Of a stretch of 64,000 nucleotides of DNA, positions 38,505 through 50,474 are shown in pieces. The notes under the pieces were generated by a model. That model searched no databases. It was not told the DNA's origin and worked only from the letters and a program-made list of their open reading frames with translations. The DNA comes from Trochalopteron elliotii (Eukaryota > Chordata > Aves > Passeriformes > Leiothrichidae). The DNA lies in assembly GCA_024734555.1 (NCBI GenBank), contig JANPWX010000247.1, positions 62,001-126,000 of the forward strand, given 5' to 3'. The position numbers were made by a program, and so were the translations under genes. How positions within the stretch are numbered: position 1 is the first letter of the stretch; each line of letters begins with the position of its first letter.

Positions 38505-41500
38505 TGGCACCACTCCCAAGAACATGAAGGCAAAGTCATAACTTTGCTACAGTAACAGCCATTTGAAACACAGGCATTGCTGGGGAAGCAGATTTACAAG
38601 TTTTCTTTGCATACTTAACTGGTATATGAATAAAGGCCATAATCTTTCTGAAAAACCCTCTGAAAGGAAGCATCTCAGTTGTTATTAATCTTTCTAGAGA
38701 TTATATCTGTCTGGCTTTCATATATTCTGATATCTTTGGAATTTGTTACCATCCTAGTGCTATAAAACAATCTTTTTATTTGTTGTTCAAGTTTATCAAG
38801 ACCATCTCAGTGATAGGACAGCAATGATCGCCTACATTCTTTGTGCAAGTGAAAAAGAAAAACAGGATTAAATTCCAACTGGCAATTCTTCTAAGAAAAT
38901 ATCCAAATGGCATTAATTTCCCATAATTATTCATTTATTTCAGACAGTGCACTGTATGGCAGCAAGCAGAACCCTGTGATGAACAAATTGCCACAATCAC
39001 TACACATCCTTGCCTGTGGAGAAGCAGCTACACATCTCATGTGTCAGGAGAGGCATGTACAGGATTTCACAGACTTCTGTGGGGAAAAACCATCAGGACC
39101 CCACACGTGGGAAAATGTGAGAAAAGTGTATGCTCAAGTTATTCAAAAGGAGGCTTTTAAACATGTACATGGTAGGTCAGAAACTGGAATGCACACATCA
39201 GTTGAATGGCATTTTCTTCTTCAGTGGGACATTGATCACTTGCATACAGACTTTTCCAAATGGTTCAAGGGATCGATAACAGATTTGGTACAGAATTGCT
39301 GGAACTATACAGGTCATTTACCTGTGTAAGGATCACATAAATCTCACCATCCAACAAAATGAAAAATGTGGCATTCAGACTCATGGAAATAGCAAGAAAA
39401 TTGTGCAGCAAATGCATGAGCTGCAGAGATTTTCTTCTGAGCGTTTAAACACAAATAACACAGAGATCTGAAGTTTGCAATAACAGAACATTATGCTCCA
39501 AGGTACTTCAATTAGGAAGATTCTTTGGTTTCACCTGGCTATCAGAATTATTTTAGTGTCTGTTTCATATTACATAATGTCTGATCTATCCTTGGCATGA
39601 ATAATCAGACAGTATTTCTACAGCTTAAAGAACTCTACCACAACCAACTAACAGTGAGACACAAGTAAATGGCATTACAATTGCAAGAAATCCAAGAAAG
39701 GAAGACAACAAAACTCATGAGGCATTTGTGCAACTAGAGCAAACACATAATAGAAACAAGTGTAATCAAAGCAGAGTCACAAGGGAAACCAAAGACAGAA
39801 TAGAATCTTCTCTATAATTGCTAAGTATTAGATTAGTAAAGACCTTCGCCATTTGCTTACATGTTGACAGAAAGTTTACAAATATAATCTAAAACCAGAA
39901 GCTAATTTTGTTACAGCTGCAGCAAGCATATAAAAACAAACTAAAATTGGCACGCCAATGACTGAGCCAGGAGAAAGATGGTTGACTATGCTGTACCTGT
40001 TGGGAAGACTTAAGGTGTTCTTCTAGGCTAGACTTCAGCCCAGAGAGAAGCCCTTAGACCATCAAAGAGACATTCAGATAATATCTGCAGCTTCTTAGAT
40101 TTAGACATGCAGATCCTGAGCTTGAAATCTTTACTCAAACAATACTCTAAAATGCAGTACAATTGTTATGGTAAATAAATGCAATCAAACACTGCTGAAC
40201 TCAATGGAAACACTCCCAGTTTCTTGCTACAGACAGGATTACACTCCATGGGTCTATGGGGGACTGTGCTACTCCAAGGGAACTGGAGCACAAAAGAGCT
40301 GCTAAAAGCCCTCCTTGGTCAGCTGCAACTCAGTTTTGATCCTGCTCATACACAAGGGCAGATGCACAGTTGAGAAGTCTGAGACAAGGAATGTGTTCCT
40401 TATTTACAAGAGTGGAAATCCAAAGTGGTATCAGCAGAGCAGAAGTCCACAGATTCTGGTCAAACCTTTTAATTTGAGAAAGAAGTAAAATCTTTAGACT
40501 ACAAAACCAATAGAACATGGCAAGAGCTGAGTATGATAAAAACCCCAGAAACTATGCTCTGCTGTCATCTTAGGACACAATCCAGCAAGGCACTTGGATC
40601 AATGCTTAGCTTTAAAATGGAATCAAACCTATTGAAGTTAAGCTTTGCTGGATATGGGATATCTTTTTCTGAGTCTTGTTACTTTTCAGTGTTAGTATGC
40701 TGGCAAATTTCAGATCACACTAACAGTTTTCTCTCTCACATCCACCAGCTTTCTTTTCACTCTTGAGCTGAACATTAGCTTGCAGAACATTGTGACATAC
40801 ATTCCAAACTCAGCCAGCTAACTTTCGCAATGGTTAATGAAACAAAATGGCTACAAAATTTTATAGATACAATCTGAACAGCTGCAGTATAGAACTGTGC
40901 TAACAGTGGAGAGCCAAGCACAAAACACTCCTTTTCTTGACTAGAAAATGGCAAAATTTTTAATGGTTTCTTGACCAGACAAGCTAATGTTTTTATTTTT
41001 CTGTTTTTCTTTTTTTCTTTTTTTTTTTTGAATACATGTGAAAGGCACTAGTCTGTTATTACTCGGCAAGAGCCTCCTGAATTACTGATACATTCTGATG
41101 TGGGTTTATCTGCAACACAACAATTTGTCAATCAGATCTTTCTTGGACCATTCAGTTTACCTGCATGGCTTAGTGTACAACTATTTATTTTAACATATGG
41201 GCAAGGACTACTTAGGAGCTTCTTAAAGTACTTCATGCGATTATGTGTCATCAAAGCCCTGACACAGCATCTCATAATTCTTTGGCAAGTACATCCTTGG
41301 TCATGGGGTGGTGTCAAAAGAGAATCCTACAAATGTTATTTATAATGATAAGCACAGCATGATACTTGTCTCATAGCAGTAGATGCAGATGAGAACACCC
41401 CATGAAATGCAGCATTAGAATTCAATATAAATTGTCCTAAAGTGAGTTTATATTTCAGGGAGAGCTGTAGATGGCAGGAACCAGTCACACATTGTAAGGA

Positions 41501-44142
41501 CTGTTCTGGATTCTGAAACTGTTTCTTGCTAAAAAACAACACTGCTTTTCTGGAGCAGGTGATACTCAGATTAGGCAGAGTAATTTTAAATGATGTGTGA
41601 AGGACTCATGGAATTAGCAAACAAAATTCATGCATGTTTGGGCTGAAAGTCAGCTGCTATGGAAAAAAATGGTGCCCATACTCTTCTAAAGTTGCCTGGC
41701 TCAGAAATACAAGGGTACAGCACAATTTTCTAGATCTGGCACCATAAACTTTGATGCCCTCATCCCTGTCAACTCAGATGATCACTACACATTCAAAACC
41801 AGACTTTGGAACTACTCTTCTATTATATAAGGACAACTGAGCTGCCTGAACTGTGCACAGGAGAACAAATGCTTGCTTGGAGACAGTTCTCCAAGACCAC
41901 AAAAACAAAATATGGGAAAAAACCCCATTTACTCAGCCTCTCTCTCTGCTCCTTTCAGTCTCATATCTAAGCCACCACCAGATTTTCAGCAGTAAACTGT
42001 CCTCTTGAAAGGCAGCAGGGGAGAGAGTAAGACTAGAGAGGGATGTTCCTACAGTGATGCAGCATTTTCACAGCCTTTCTGTAACAGAAGACTCAAAGAT
42101 GAGCATGAATTCCATCTCCTCAGCTTTATACTGCAGCAAAAATGTTGTGAATGCTTGGAAATGGGGTCACTGGCACACTTCAGATAAAATGCGTTTACTG
42201 CCATTCTTGCTTATTCAATAAAGCATTTTAGTAATGCTGTATTTGTGCCCATCTTTAGTTCTTAGTTGAATGACATAACTATTAAATTAGGGTAAGAAAC
42301 CCTAAATGGATACTAATACTGACATTTGTAACAAAATGTAAAGCGAATAACAAATGTGTTGCTCTTTTTCTCTTTAGGACCCAATTCTTAAAAAATACAC
42401 CAGCAGCAGTATACACTCTTTAATTTATCCTAAAATAATTTTTTAAATAGTTTTAATTGTAAACTCATTGCCTGGTGTAAACAGTATTCTGTATGTCAGC
42501 TGGTTAAACATAATTATTTTTCATATATGTCAAAACAAGGAACTTTCTAAGTGCTTATTTGCTAAGTTTTTATAGTATATTCTCATTGACACAATTTTTA
42601 ATATATAGTCTTAATGGAAAATATTAATATATTTAAAAACACATCAACTGTCAGTTGATAGGTTTGGTTTGGTTTATAAACATTAAAAAATTTAAAAAAA
42701 TCTATGTATAAAGGTAACTGTGCTTCTTTAGAAACTTTATGTGATCATTCACATACAGCTTCAAAATATTTTTAAAGTTTAGTAGCAATTCAAAATATGC
42801 TGTCTCAGTGATTTACAATTATATCACTGGTAAAATGTGGAATGTTACCCGCTATTTTAATACGCTGGGCTGGATCTTGCTGTCAATTATATCCAGAGTA
42901 ATTCCTTACATCAGATTTATGCTGGTGGAAAGGATATCAAAACTTGGCTTCTACATGGGATTAAAAAGAAGTATATCATGCTTCAAAACTTGCATGCAAT
43001 CAAATCAAGGACCATATTCTCTTGACAGACTTGCTTTTGTCAGGGTGACTCTAACCTGCACTGCTCCATGTCAGACATTCATCTTCATTAAGCTTCTGGG
43101 AATAAGAAAAAATGGTGAAGAATACACCAACTTCTAGACTGATGAAATAAGCTTCTTCCTCCCACCAATCAAACTGAATCAAACCAAATCATAATCAGGG
43201 TGGGTTTTGTTGTCAGAAAGTCTGGATTATGTTCAGCTACTACTCCCAGCTGATAACAATAACTGATAGTTACTAAGCACCCAGTTATAGTTTATTTCTT
43301 TAGTTTCTTCTAAATTTACACAATGGGTTTACAATGGCCAATGCAAAGTTTTTCTTGTGGCGTAATATTCCACAAATGTCAGTTTATATCTATGTATACA
43401 GCATTCCTCATTAACAATAAAACATATATTTCAAGTATGAATTTCTGCATGTAAATTCTCTTCTTCAGTATGCAGTTACTCTGACTTCTAGTGTGCATCA
43501 TCACAAGTGATACAACATACAACCATTTCCTCTTCTTTCTCTGCCATATTGTCCACTGAACAGACTGATAAATATCCAACACTGCCATCAGAAACTGTCA
43601 GTGCAGTTTCTCTATAAGCAGAGCACTTGAAGGGGGAAATGATCCTCAACAGTGCATGCCATGATATGTGTCTTGGACTTTCTAGTCCTGTAGTTTAAAT
43701 ATTCTGACTGAGCCAAGAAAGGTTCCGAAATTGCCTCTTACCCTTCCATGGAAAGTAAATGTCAAAACCAAAAGAACTATAAAGATTTTTTCTCCCATCC
43801 TCTTGCTAACCTTGATGGTGGTGCTTGATTGTCTGCAAAAGGAGAATGAAAACCACAACAGAATGCCCAGGAATGGGTCCTTTTAGAGTTCTGCGTAAGA
43901 TCCATGTAGCTTTATGACTGAGTAGCAATATCCAAAGATGAGGAAAATGCTTTGGTTGCCTTCAGCTAACATGTTAAAAGAAAGGTATTTTTTCCTTCCA
44001 TATAAGTAAAAGTGCTCAATAGCTGATTAAGCAGGAATGACACTCAAATTACTGATGGAAAGAAGGTAGAAATGTGAAATGCCTCCTGTCATTTACAGCA
44101 TGTGTAATTCAGAAGAATTTCAGTCTCCCTCCTTGTTGTAGT

Positions 44143-44295
44143 TTAAAGTTCTTCTCGGCACATAGGGAAGTTGACAAAGGTGAAGACATTGAACTCTATC
44201 ATTATAGATAAACACAGGAAAATAGCATAAAGAAGCAACACGTAGATGCCTAATTTCCTGTCAAGTTTCCACTTATTTACATGGATTCCAAACAC
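44143..44295 (-). CDS. SLC24A4: SLC24A4 last coding exon and stop codon
   Basis: The acceptor TTTGCTTGCAG is followed by GTGTTTGGAATC (VFGIHVNKWKLDRKLG). The exon then encodes a final transmembrane helix (YVLLLYAIFLCLSIMIEF), the family tail NVFTFVNFPMCREEL, and a TAA stop. There are 50 codons plus the stop. Human SLC24A4 ends, from memory, NVFTFVNLPMCREDD. SLC24A3 ends differently, near MCGDH, so the tail supports the SLC24A4 assignment. NCKX4 exports Ca2+ together with K+ in exchange for Na+ at the plasma membrane. In mammals it acts in olfactory neurons, in hypothalamic satiety neurons and in enamel-forming cells. Confidence 0.95.
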   Translation of the reverse strand: MFGIHVNKWKLDRKLGIYVLLLYAIFLCLSIMIEFNVFTFVNFPMCREEL

Positions 44296-45866
44296 CTGCA
44301 AGCAAACAGAATGTCAGTTAATTAAGTTCTGAAGCAGACTTTTGAAACAACCATTATAAACTAAAAATGAGTCTTTTGAATTAGAGGTCTTGCAGGAAGA
44401 CAAAAATATATTTTCAGTATTTTATGGATCAAAAAGGCAACATACATTGTTGACTCTGTCCTGAGTCTCAGTTGTCCTATGACTGTTTTACAAAATATTC
44501 AACGAACTAAACAAAATTAATGTCTCCTCCTCAAGTGTTCCCCTGCAAATCCTTTATGTCCCAGTAGTACAACAGCACCTAATGCCCATTCTTTCAACAG
44601 CTTCAGAAGAGGTGCTCTTCTTGCTTATCTGCTGAGCTCCAGAACTCAGGGGTTACAAGTCACAGGTAGCAAAGCAACAAAGTCCTCACTAAGGCATCTA
44701 TTTTCCATGGTGATCAGTGCCTCTGAATTATTATTTATTTTGCTCAAAACTTTCCACTGAGTTTGCTGTGGGAGGTTCTGTGCAAATGAGGCTACTCAGC
44801 AGAACAAATGAGACAATAATAGATGCCTCAAACTCAGGTGATCTGGCTTCTGCTATGAAAAGACTCTTTTCAGAAAAGCATGAAGGACTAGCACAGTAAC
44901 ACCTCTGCACAATCCTCCCGTTTTTTCCCAAAGTGCTGATTAACAATATGCATGCAGCAACACCAGATACAAATGTCTACAGAACACCTGTGCTGTTTCA
45001 CAGGCATTGTGCAGTATGGCAGGCTGGGGATAAGAAATGAAACGAGCACATTCTCACACACCTTACAGATCAGATACATTAGGAAGTTAGTAGCAGAGTG
45101 AACAACCCTGGCCATTCTATCACTAAAGTCATGCACAGGTGATGTGAAGATTTTAAGACTTAGTCATGCAACAGTGTGAAATCTCCAGTGGTGACCACCT
45201 CCTCTACAAAGCCACCTCAGGCAGTCAGTGAAAGACTTTAGTATAAGTGGATATTTTTATACCTTTTTGATTCCTTATACCTGATTTGATTCTTCCTACA
45301 GTGCGTTCCCTGGGGGTCAAGCAGGATCAGACCTTAAGTACCAGCAAAATCAACTTTTCAAATACAGTTATTGTTTCACCTTAAGAAGTCATGTGTTACG
45401 AGGGTGTCTTAATGCTGAGTGACATTTAGCATGTCTGTTCCAAGTCCTGAGGTTCACACTCCTCACAGACTAGTCTTCATTAAGGGTTTAGGCTACAGGA
45501 CTTGATTTTGGCTGGTTTTGGAAACCAGAGACAAGGGCAAAGGATGATGAAGCACACCAGGTCTTGTCTCAGCACAGAGATGGGCTGGGGGTGTGGACAC
45601 AGGACCACAGAAGTACTACTGGATTCAACAATTTTAACACTGACACTGAAATCCATGGGACCTACAGATACCCAGCATCTCTTGCACCAAATGTCAGATT
45701 TCAGTCCTCACTGAGGACAACATTAGCTCTTCAAGTCATGGTATTGCTAGGAGAATGATACTTCACAAGAATCAATGCTAAGTATTTCTAGTTTATCCTT
45801 CTGTAACATGTAAATAACTAACAAGTATTTTCAAATTGAAATACTTGTAGATGCTCTAATACTTAC
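44296..45866 (-). other. SLC24A4: SLC24A4 last intron
   Basis: A 1.6 kb intron between the penultimate and last coding exons, with a GTAAGTAT donor and a TTGCTTGCAG acceptor. I see no repeats or other features in it. Confidence 0.85.
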
Positions 45867-45932
45867 AGTAAGTGCCACTGATCCTAGCAAAAGTCCAACT
45901 GAATAAACCAATCCTTTGCTGTTTATTTTAAC
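45867..45932 (-). CDS. SLC24A4: SLC24A4 coding exon: penultimate, short membrane segment
   Basis: This 66-base, phase-0 exon lies between the acceptor TTTCCACAG and the donor GTAAGTAT. Its 22 codons read VKINSKGLVYSVGLLLGSVA followed by LT. The hydrophobic stretch from LVYSV to ALT forms one transmembrane helix of the exchanger's C-terminal half. Remembered human SLC24A4 has VKINSRGLVYSVVLLLGSVA at this place. The exon is too short for long-ORF detection and is recognised by its match to the family and the exact phase continuity with both neighbours. Confidence 0.94.
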
Positions 45933-46549
45933 CTGTGGAAATCAGAAAAGACTTTTAAAATGCTGACCATATAACTGTGCTTTGGAGATCAAAAATCAAT
46001 TTACTGATTTAAAGTCCACCTTCTGCTTTGAACAGTGCCTGACATATTTTAAACTATGCAAATCCGTAACAGATGTATCCTAATGAAGAAGGGGAAGATT
46101 AAGGAATCAAACTGAATGTAAAGTAATCCCATCTCCATTAAAAAAGAAGTGAGCATTTATAACGGATTTTACATAAAAAATCCTCAGAAGAGAGAGATAT
46201 GCTGTCATTCTGATCTTAGGGACAAAAATGCTAAGGTACACGGAGACAGGTTTACTGGAAGCTGTGTAGCAAGAAAATGATAGAGCCATGAACCATTCAT
46301 GGCAATAGTTTTCTGCTACACAGTGTAACGTAGTCCAGTTGACAAACTGGAAATTAATTGCAGCTTGTGGAAGAATTGCTTAACTGGGTTCCTTGGCAAA
46401 GAAATAACATCTTATTTAGCAACTAATAACATGATCAACAGGTTGGTTTTAAATTTGTTCTATTTGCATTCTATTTGCATGCTTTCTTTCTAGGATTTTT
46501 TAAAAATAGAATAAGAAGTGCAAATGAAAGATTTGCCAAGTATACATAC

Positions 46550-46662
46550 AGTTGATCCATAATCGATCGCCATGGTCTGCAAACCCCATGGAACACCAAG
46601 TCCCACCAGAATGTCAAAGACATTGCTCCCTACTGTATTGGATACTGCCATGTCACCAAGGC
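46550..46662 (-). CDS. SLC24A4: SLC24A4 coding exon: second half of the alpha-2 repeat
   Basis: The acceptor TTTTTTTCCTGCAG precedes the completion of a Gly codon (G|GC). The exon reads [30 protein letters not shown] and MAIDYGST, then the donor GTATGT. Its 113 bases plus one give 38 codons. GSNVFD contains the Asp that, in the NCKX family, is linked to potassium dependence (Asp575 in NCKX2 as I recall it); it is present here. Remembered human SLC24A4 differs only at a few positions (SNTIGSN, MVVNYGST). The exon sits 617 bases of intron before the next one. Confidence 0.96.
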
Positions 46663-48754
46663 CTGCAGGAAAAAAAGACGAAAAACAACTATTTGATAAA
46701 ATCAAAGTATATGGCCATTACTCTGTGTACTGGAGGAAACCAAAGGGGAATGATCTGCATTGATCCAACCCCCCTTGACCTGGTCAGAGTATCTGAGGCA
46801 GGGAGACAATTTCCATAACATCGGCCTGAAAAAATCGTGCAAGAATTGCTCACTCCAACCACATCTTCCTTGTGTCTTGCAAAGCCTTTATAGGGTGTGT
46901 GGTATCCATGCAGCACCTGAGGTCTGTGTCAAAGACTTGTTCTAGGTAACCTTCAGCCACAGGGAGCCTGACGATTATGTACTGGATTTAGTATGTGGAT
47001 ATGTGACCTTTTTCTCATGTGAATGAAAAGAGATCCTGAAAATAACCAACCAGATTATAGTCCCAGATATTATGCACTTCTGTGGGGCTTAATCAGTAAT
47101 AATCTCACTTCAAGAACAATAAAATACTACAGGAAAGGAAAAGGAAGGTAAATGGTTGTAAAGTATCTAGGTATTATTCAAAATCTACTTCTAATGCTCA
47201 CCACTGGCTGGCATCTCATTCTGCACCAGTGTCAGTGGATATGAGGAAGGCAAAATTCTTCTCTGTCCCTGCTAACTTCCCTTAGACTAACTGGCCTAAC
47301 AATTGAATCATTTCCAGTACATGCATTCTGGAAAGGAAGGAACTGAAAAGGATCTCTGACATAAATGGGACATGTCCCAAAAACAGTTTCAGAGTAAACA
47401 GAGTGAAGACAGACACTACCATATCATAAATACATGATCTTCTAGCAGGAAGCTGCTGAAAGGTAATGCTTTGGATCCAAATTATGCTAGTGTCCATTTA
47501 TATCTGTCTGCATTCTGTCAGTGAGCAACTCTCTTGAATTCAAATACTGCAAAGTCCCTGTACTGTCTTTAAGAGCATTGGGCCCCTTTTTGTCAATCAA
47601 GTGCTTACCTTAACTTTCAGAGCAAACAATCTTTGCAGAATTTTTGTCTAGTACAACAGAAGAACTGATCTAAAGCAGTCTGTTAATTTGAAAATGTAAC
47701 TTTTCCTTTGTTCTTGAAAAAAATCTGTTCACTTAAACTAATACACATGCAGAATTAATTTACTAGGAAGGTGGTTCCATAATAATTCTGAAGACTCTGT
47801 TGTACCGTTTTTATGAGAATATTCTGCACACAACAAATAAAGCCACATGGAAAATTATATACTTTAAATACATAATACTTTTCAAGCAGGCAACATATAA
47901 CAGCACTACTTCTATCTCAAATTTCAAAGGTGGAACTTTTGACTACTTAATTTATCACTGCAAAGGCCTTGTTGTTTGCCCAATGATGTGTGCTGGAGAT
48001 GTCATTATCTGATTTAAAAAAAAGGCTATGGGAATCGAAACAGTGGAAAAGAATGAAATTAGGTCTTTTTCTTATTCTACTGCTGTACAGAAGGTCAGAC
48101 TGTCAGCTCTAATGTTTTTCAACAACAGGAGGGGATGTTGCTACCAGCATTTTACAAATAATAAAAAAAAGAATCAAAGAAACTTAAACAAATTTTAAAG
48201 ATAAATGAGAAAACCTTTGACAATTTCAAATGGACAGCTGAGGAGGAGGTAATTAGTAATTCAAAACTCCTTCCAGTGCTGCTATTCATATGTTCCAGTG
48301 GGAAAGAGGTCTGCATTTGGATGAGAACTCTGCTTGGAGCAACAACACTTCAGCCAGATCCTCTCAAACCACTTCACTTCCTTGGATTTGAGAGGTCTTC
48401 TAGAAATCAGTACAAGTTTTACATGGAGAAGTGCTGGTCAGTATATATTCTTCAATGCAGCTTTTAATAGCTGATATTTTAGTTTTGTCTATGACTTTTG
48501 TCTTTTTACCCTGATACATACCATGCATGGGACATCTGAGGTTGAATTACCTTCTAGAATGCCCCATCCCAATAAACAGAAGATAATTTTTTTGTTCACA
48601 ATAATTAGCAAACTGTTTTGGCTTTTAATGAGGTGCTGAAACAGTAAAGATTAAAATAAAATTATGAAATTGCATTGACAATTTGTGTGTATGGAGGAAG
48701 CAAATCACAGAGCATATGCGTAAGATTGCAGTTATGCTTCAGCAGACATAGTAC
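46663..48754 (-). other. SLC24A4: SLC24A4 intron within the alpha-2 repeat
   Basis: A 2.1 kb intron splitting the alpha-2 repeat, with a GTACTA donor and a CCTGCAG acceptor. No recognisable element is present. Confidence 0.85.
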
Positions 48755-48869
48755 CTTGTCTTGCTACTATTAAGCTGGCCATGCAGTCTGGGACACTTGT
48801 TCCTGCAGCCAAGAAAGTAATTCCCATGATCACATCTGGTATCCCAAGGGTGTATCCAATCACAGTCAC
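48755..48869 (-). CDS. SLC24A4: SLC24A4 coding exon: first half of the alpha-2 ion-transport repeat
   Basis: The acceptor CCTTGTTCAG is followed by GTGACTGTG (VTV). The exon ends SLIVARQ plus one base before the donor GTACTA; 115 bases, phase 0 in and phase 1 out. It encodes [20 protein letters not shown] and [18 protein letters not shown]. This is the beginning of the alpha-2 repeat, the conserved pore-lining segment of Na+/Ca2+ and Na+/Ca2+-K+ exchangers. The acidic residue in TSVPD corresponds, from family knowledge, to a cation-liganding Asp studied in NCKX2, and it is retained. There is no frameshift or stop. Confidence 0.96.
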
Positions 48870-50307
48870 CTGAACAAGGAGGAAGGTAGATTAACTTATT
48901 ATATTTGGAAAGTCTCCTCATTCCAATACAGTTGTGGCATACCCTTAACTTTGATATCTGGTGTGGAAACAGGAATAGACTCACAATACTTATCCATTTT
49001 TGCAAATTAAATACTTGTGGAATAACCAATAACCAGCCTAAAACCAACCCTGCATGATGGAAAAGGACTTTGGGTCTTACTATTCAACATTCTATGGACA
49101 AACAAAATATCCATTTCTTGTTGTTCTAACATGACATACTGCTGTTTTAAGAAGATACAATCCAATTTGTAGGTTTGGGGTTTTTTTTTGGTTTCCACAA
49201 ATAGCAGGATTCTCACTGGTTCTATTCTCAAAAGAACTGCAACCAATATTGTGTTGTAATATAGTGGCAGAGCCATAAAGAACTTATTATAATCTAACAC
49301 ATGAAGAAGGAACTAGTTTCTTGCATGACTTCTCATATAATTGTGAATTGAGCACATCTGGTTATGCTGTCCCTGATATTCCAGATGCAGCTTGAAAAGA
49401 GCTTAGGGAATCACTGAAGATTGCAGCAGAGCTCTTAGAAAGGACAGGGAACTGTATTTAGCTGGAACATGCAAAGAGGGCTGAAAAAACACCAAGAAAA
49501 GGCAGCTGAAAAGGAAACAGGCTTGTGAGAGTGAGAAGACTGAACCAGGGACAGACAGCTGTTTCCCTGCTGAGACTGCTAAGGATGGAAGTGTTCTAGG
49601 CTATGTGTTGTTTTCTTGAAATAGTTTGCCAGGCAATCACATGAGGAAAATTGGACCCTTCACTAAAGAAAAGGGGTATTTTAGTAACTAACTGACAAAC
49701 CTTATCTTCAGGGGCAAGCAGAGACCCAGGAATAGAAGTTGGCATGATTCTCTTGCTGAGACTGGTAACAAGGTACTATGGTCCAGCTGCCTCTTAAAGT
49801 AGTATGGGCTGCAGCCTTAATGAGCACCTCTCTCATTTGTGAAGATAATATCTATATATGGAACCAAGGTACAGAGTATGACCTTCCAAAGGACATATAA
49901 TATGATTCAAATGTGTGGCTTTGGCTGTCAAATGAATTTCTTAGACACAGTCTATGTTAGAGGATTGTTTTACAATGCAAAAATTATATAGAAAGTTCCA
50001 AAAAGTATATAGAAAACAGTCTTTCATGAGAGGAAACATAAAGCGGTTTTCACATGCCTGACAAGCATTTGATGAAAGTAGAGATGTTCTTTACTACTTT
50101 CCTGTACTGTATCATGCCCTATCCAGTAAAGGCCCAATTATTTCTGCAGAAAAAAGACAGCAAAAAGCTAAAATTACAATAATTATTGTATGAGCTGAAG
50201 AGACTGCACTACAATTACATGCCTTTCTTTAACAAAAGCACAGGAGATTTTTACATACTTTGAGATGCACGTTTCACTCAGTACAAAGTCCTGCTACATA
50301 CACTTAC
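48870..50307 (-). other. SLC24A4: SLC24A4 intron
   Basis: A 1.4 kb intron between the membrane re-entry exon and the first alpha-2 exon. No recognisable element is present. Confidence 0.85.
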
Positions 50308-50474
50308 CATCCACACCATGAAGTAGGAGAACAAGGCAATCCAGAGAGTGGACAAGATGAATGTCAGCATAAAGCACTTCTCCCAGCGTGGTTTGCTGCA
50401 GTTGGGAATTGTGGCAAACAGCACAAATATCAATGGCCATGTCAAAAGCCATTTAATTTTGTTCATTTTTCCAT
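50308..50474 (-). CDS. SLC24A4: SLC24A4 coding exon: re-entry into the C-terminal membrane half
   Basis: The acceptor TTTGTCCTGCAG precedes ATGGAAAAATG. With the carried G this reads DGKMNKIKW, and the exon closes with YFMVWM before the donor GTAAGTG. Its 167 bases plus one give 56 codons. Two hydrophobic membrane segments are visible: WLLTWPLIFVLFATIP, and a second from about FMLTFILSTLWIALF to MVWM. Between them lies the family-typical NCSKPRWEKCF. Remembered human SLC24A4 has WVFTWPLIFLLCVTIPNCSK and KPRWEKFFMVTF here. An apparent ATG inside the exon is internal, not a start. The intron upstream is 9.4 kb, the longest complete SLC24A4 intron in the window. Confidence 0.95.

Larger units (their letters stand above)
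37938..44142 (-). other. SLC24A4: Probable SLC24A4 3' untranslated region
   Basis: The 6.2 kb following the SLC24A4 stop is AT-rich, contains no plausible exon and carries no recognisable transposon. It ends at a convincing poly(A) signal. Internal AATAAA hexamers on the minus strand occur near 43290, 41205, 40985, 38930 and 38780, so shorter isoforms are possible. The extent is inferred from the quality of the distal signal and the lack of a competing gene, not from transcript data. The true UTR may be shorter. Confidence 0.5.

Noticed and set aside
38907..39329. 140-codon open frame on the plus strand
   Set aside because: It lies antisense in the presumed SLC24A4 3' UTR, has no recognised domain, and shows no poly(A) or promoter context. 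A transposon-derived fragment was considered but could not be supported.
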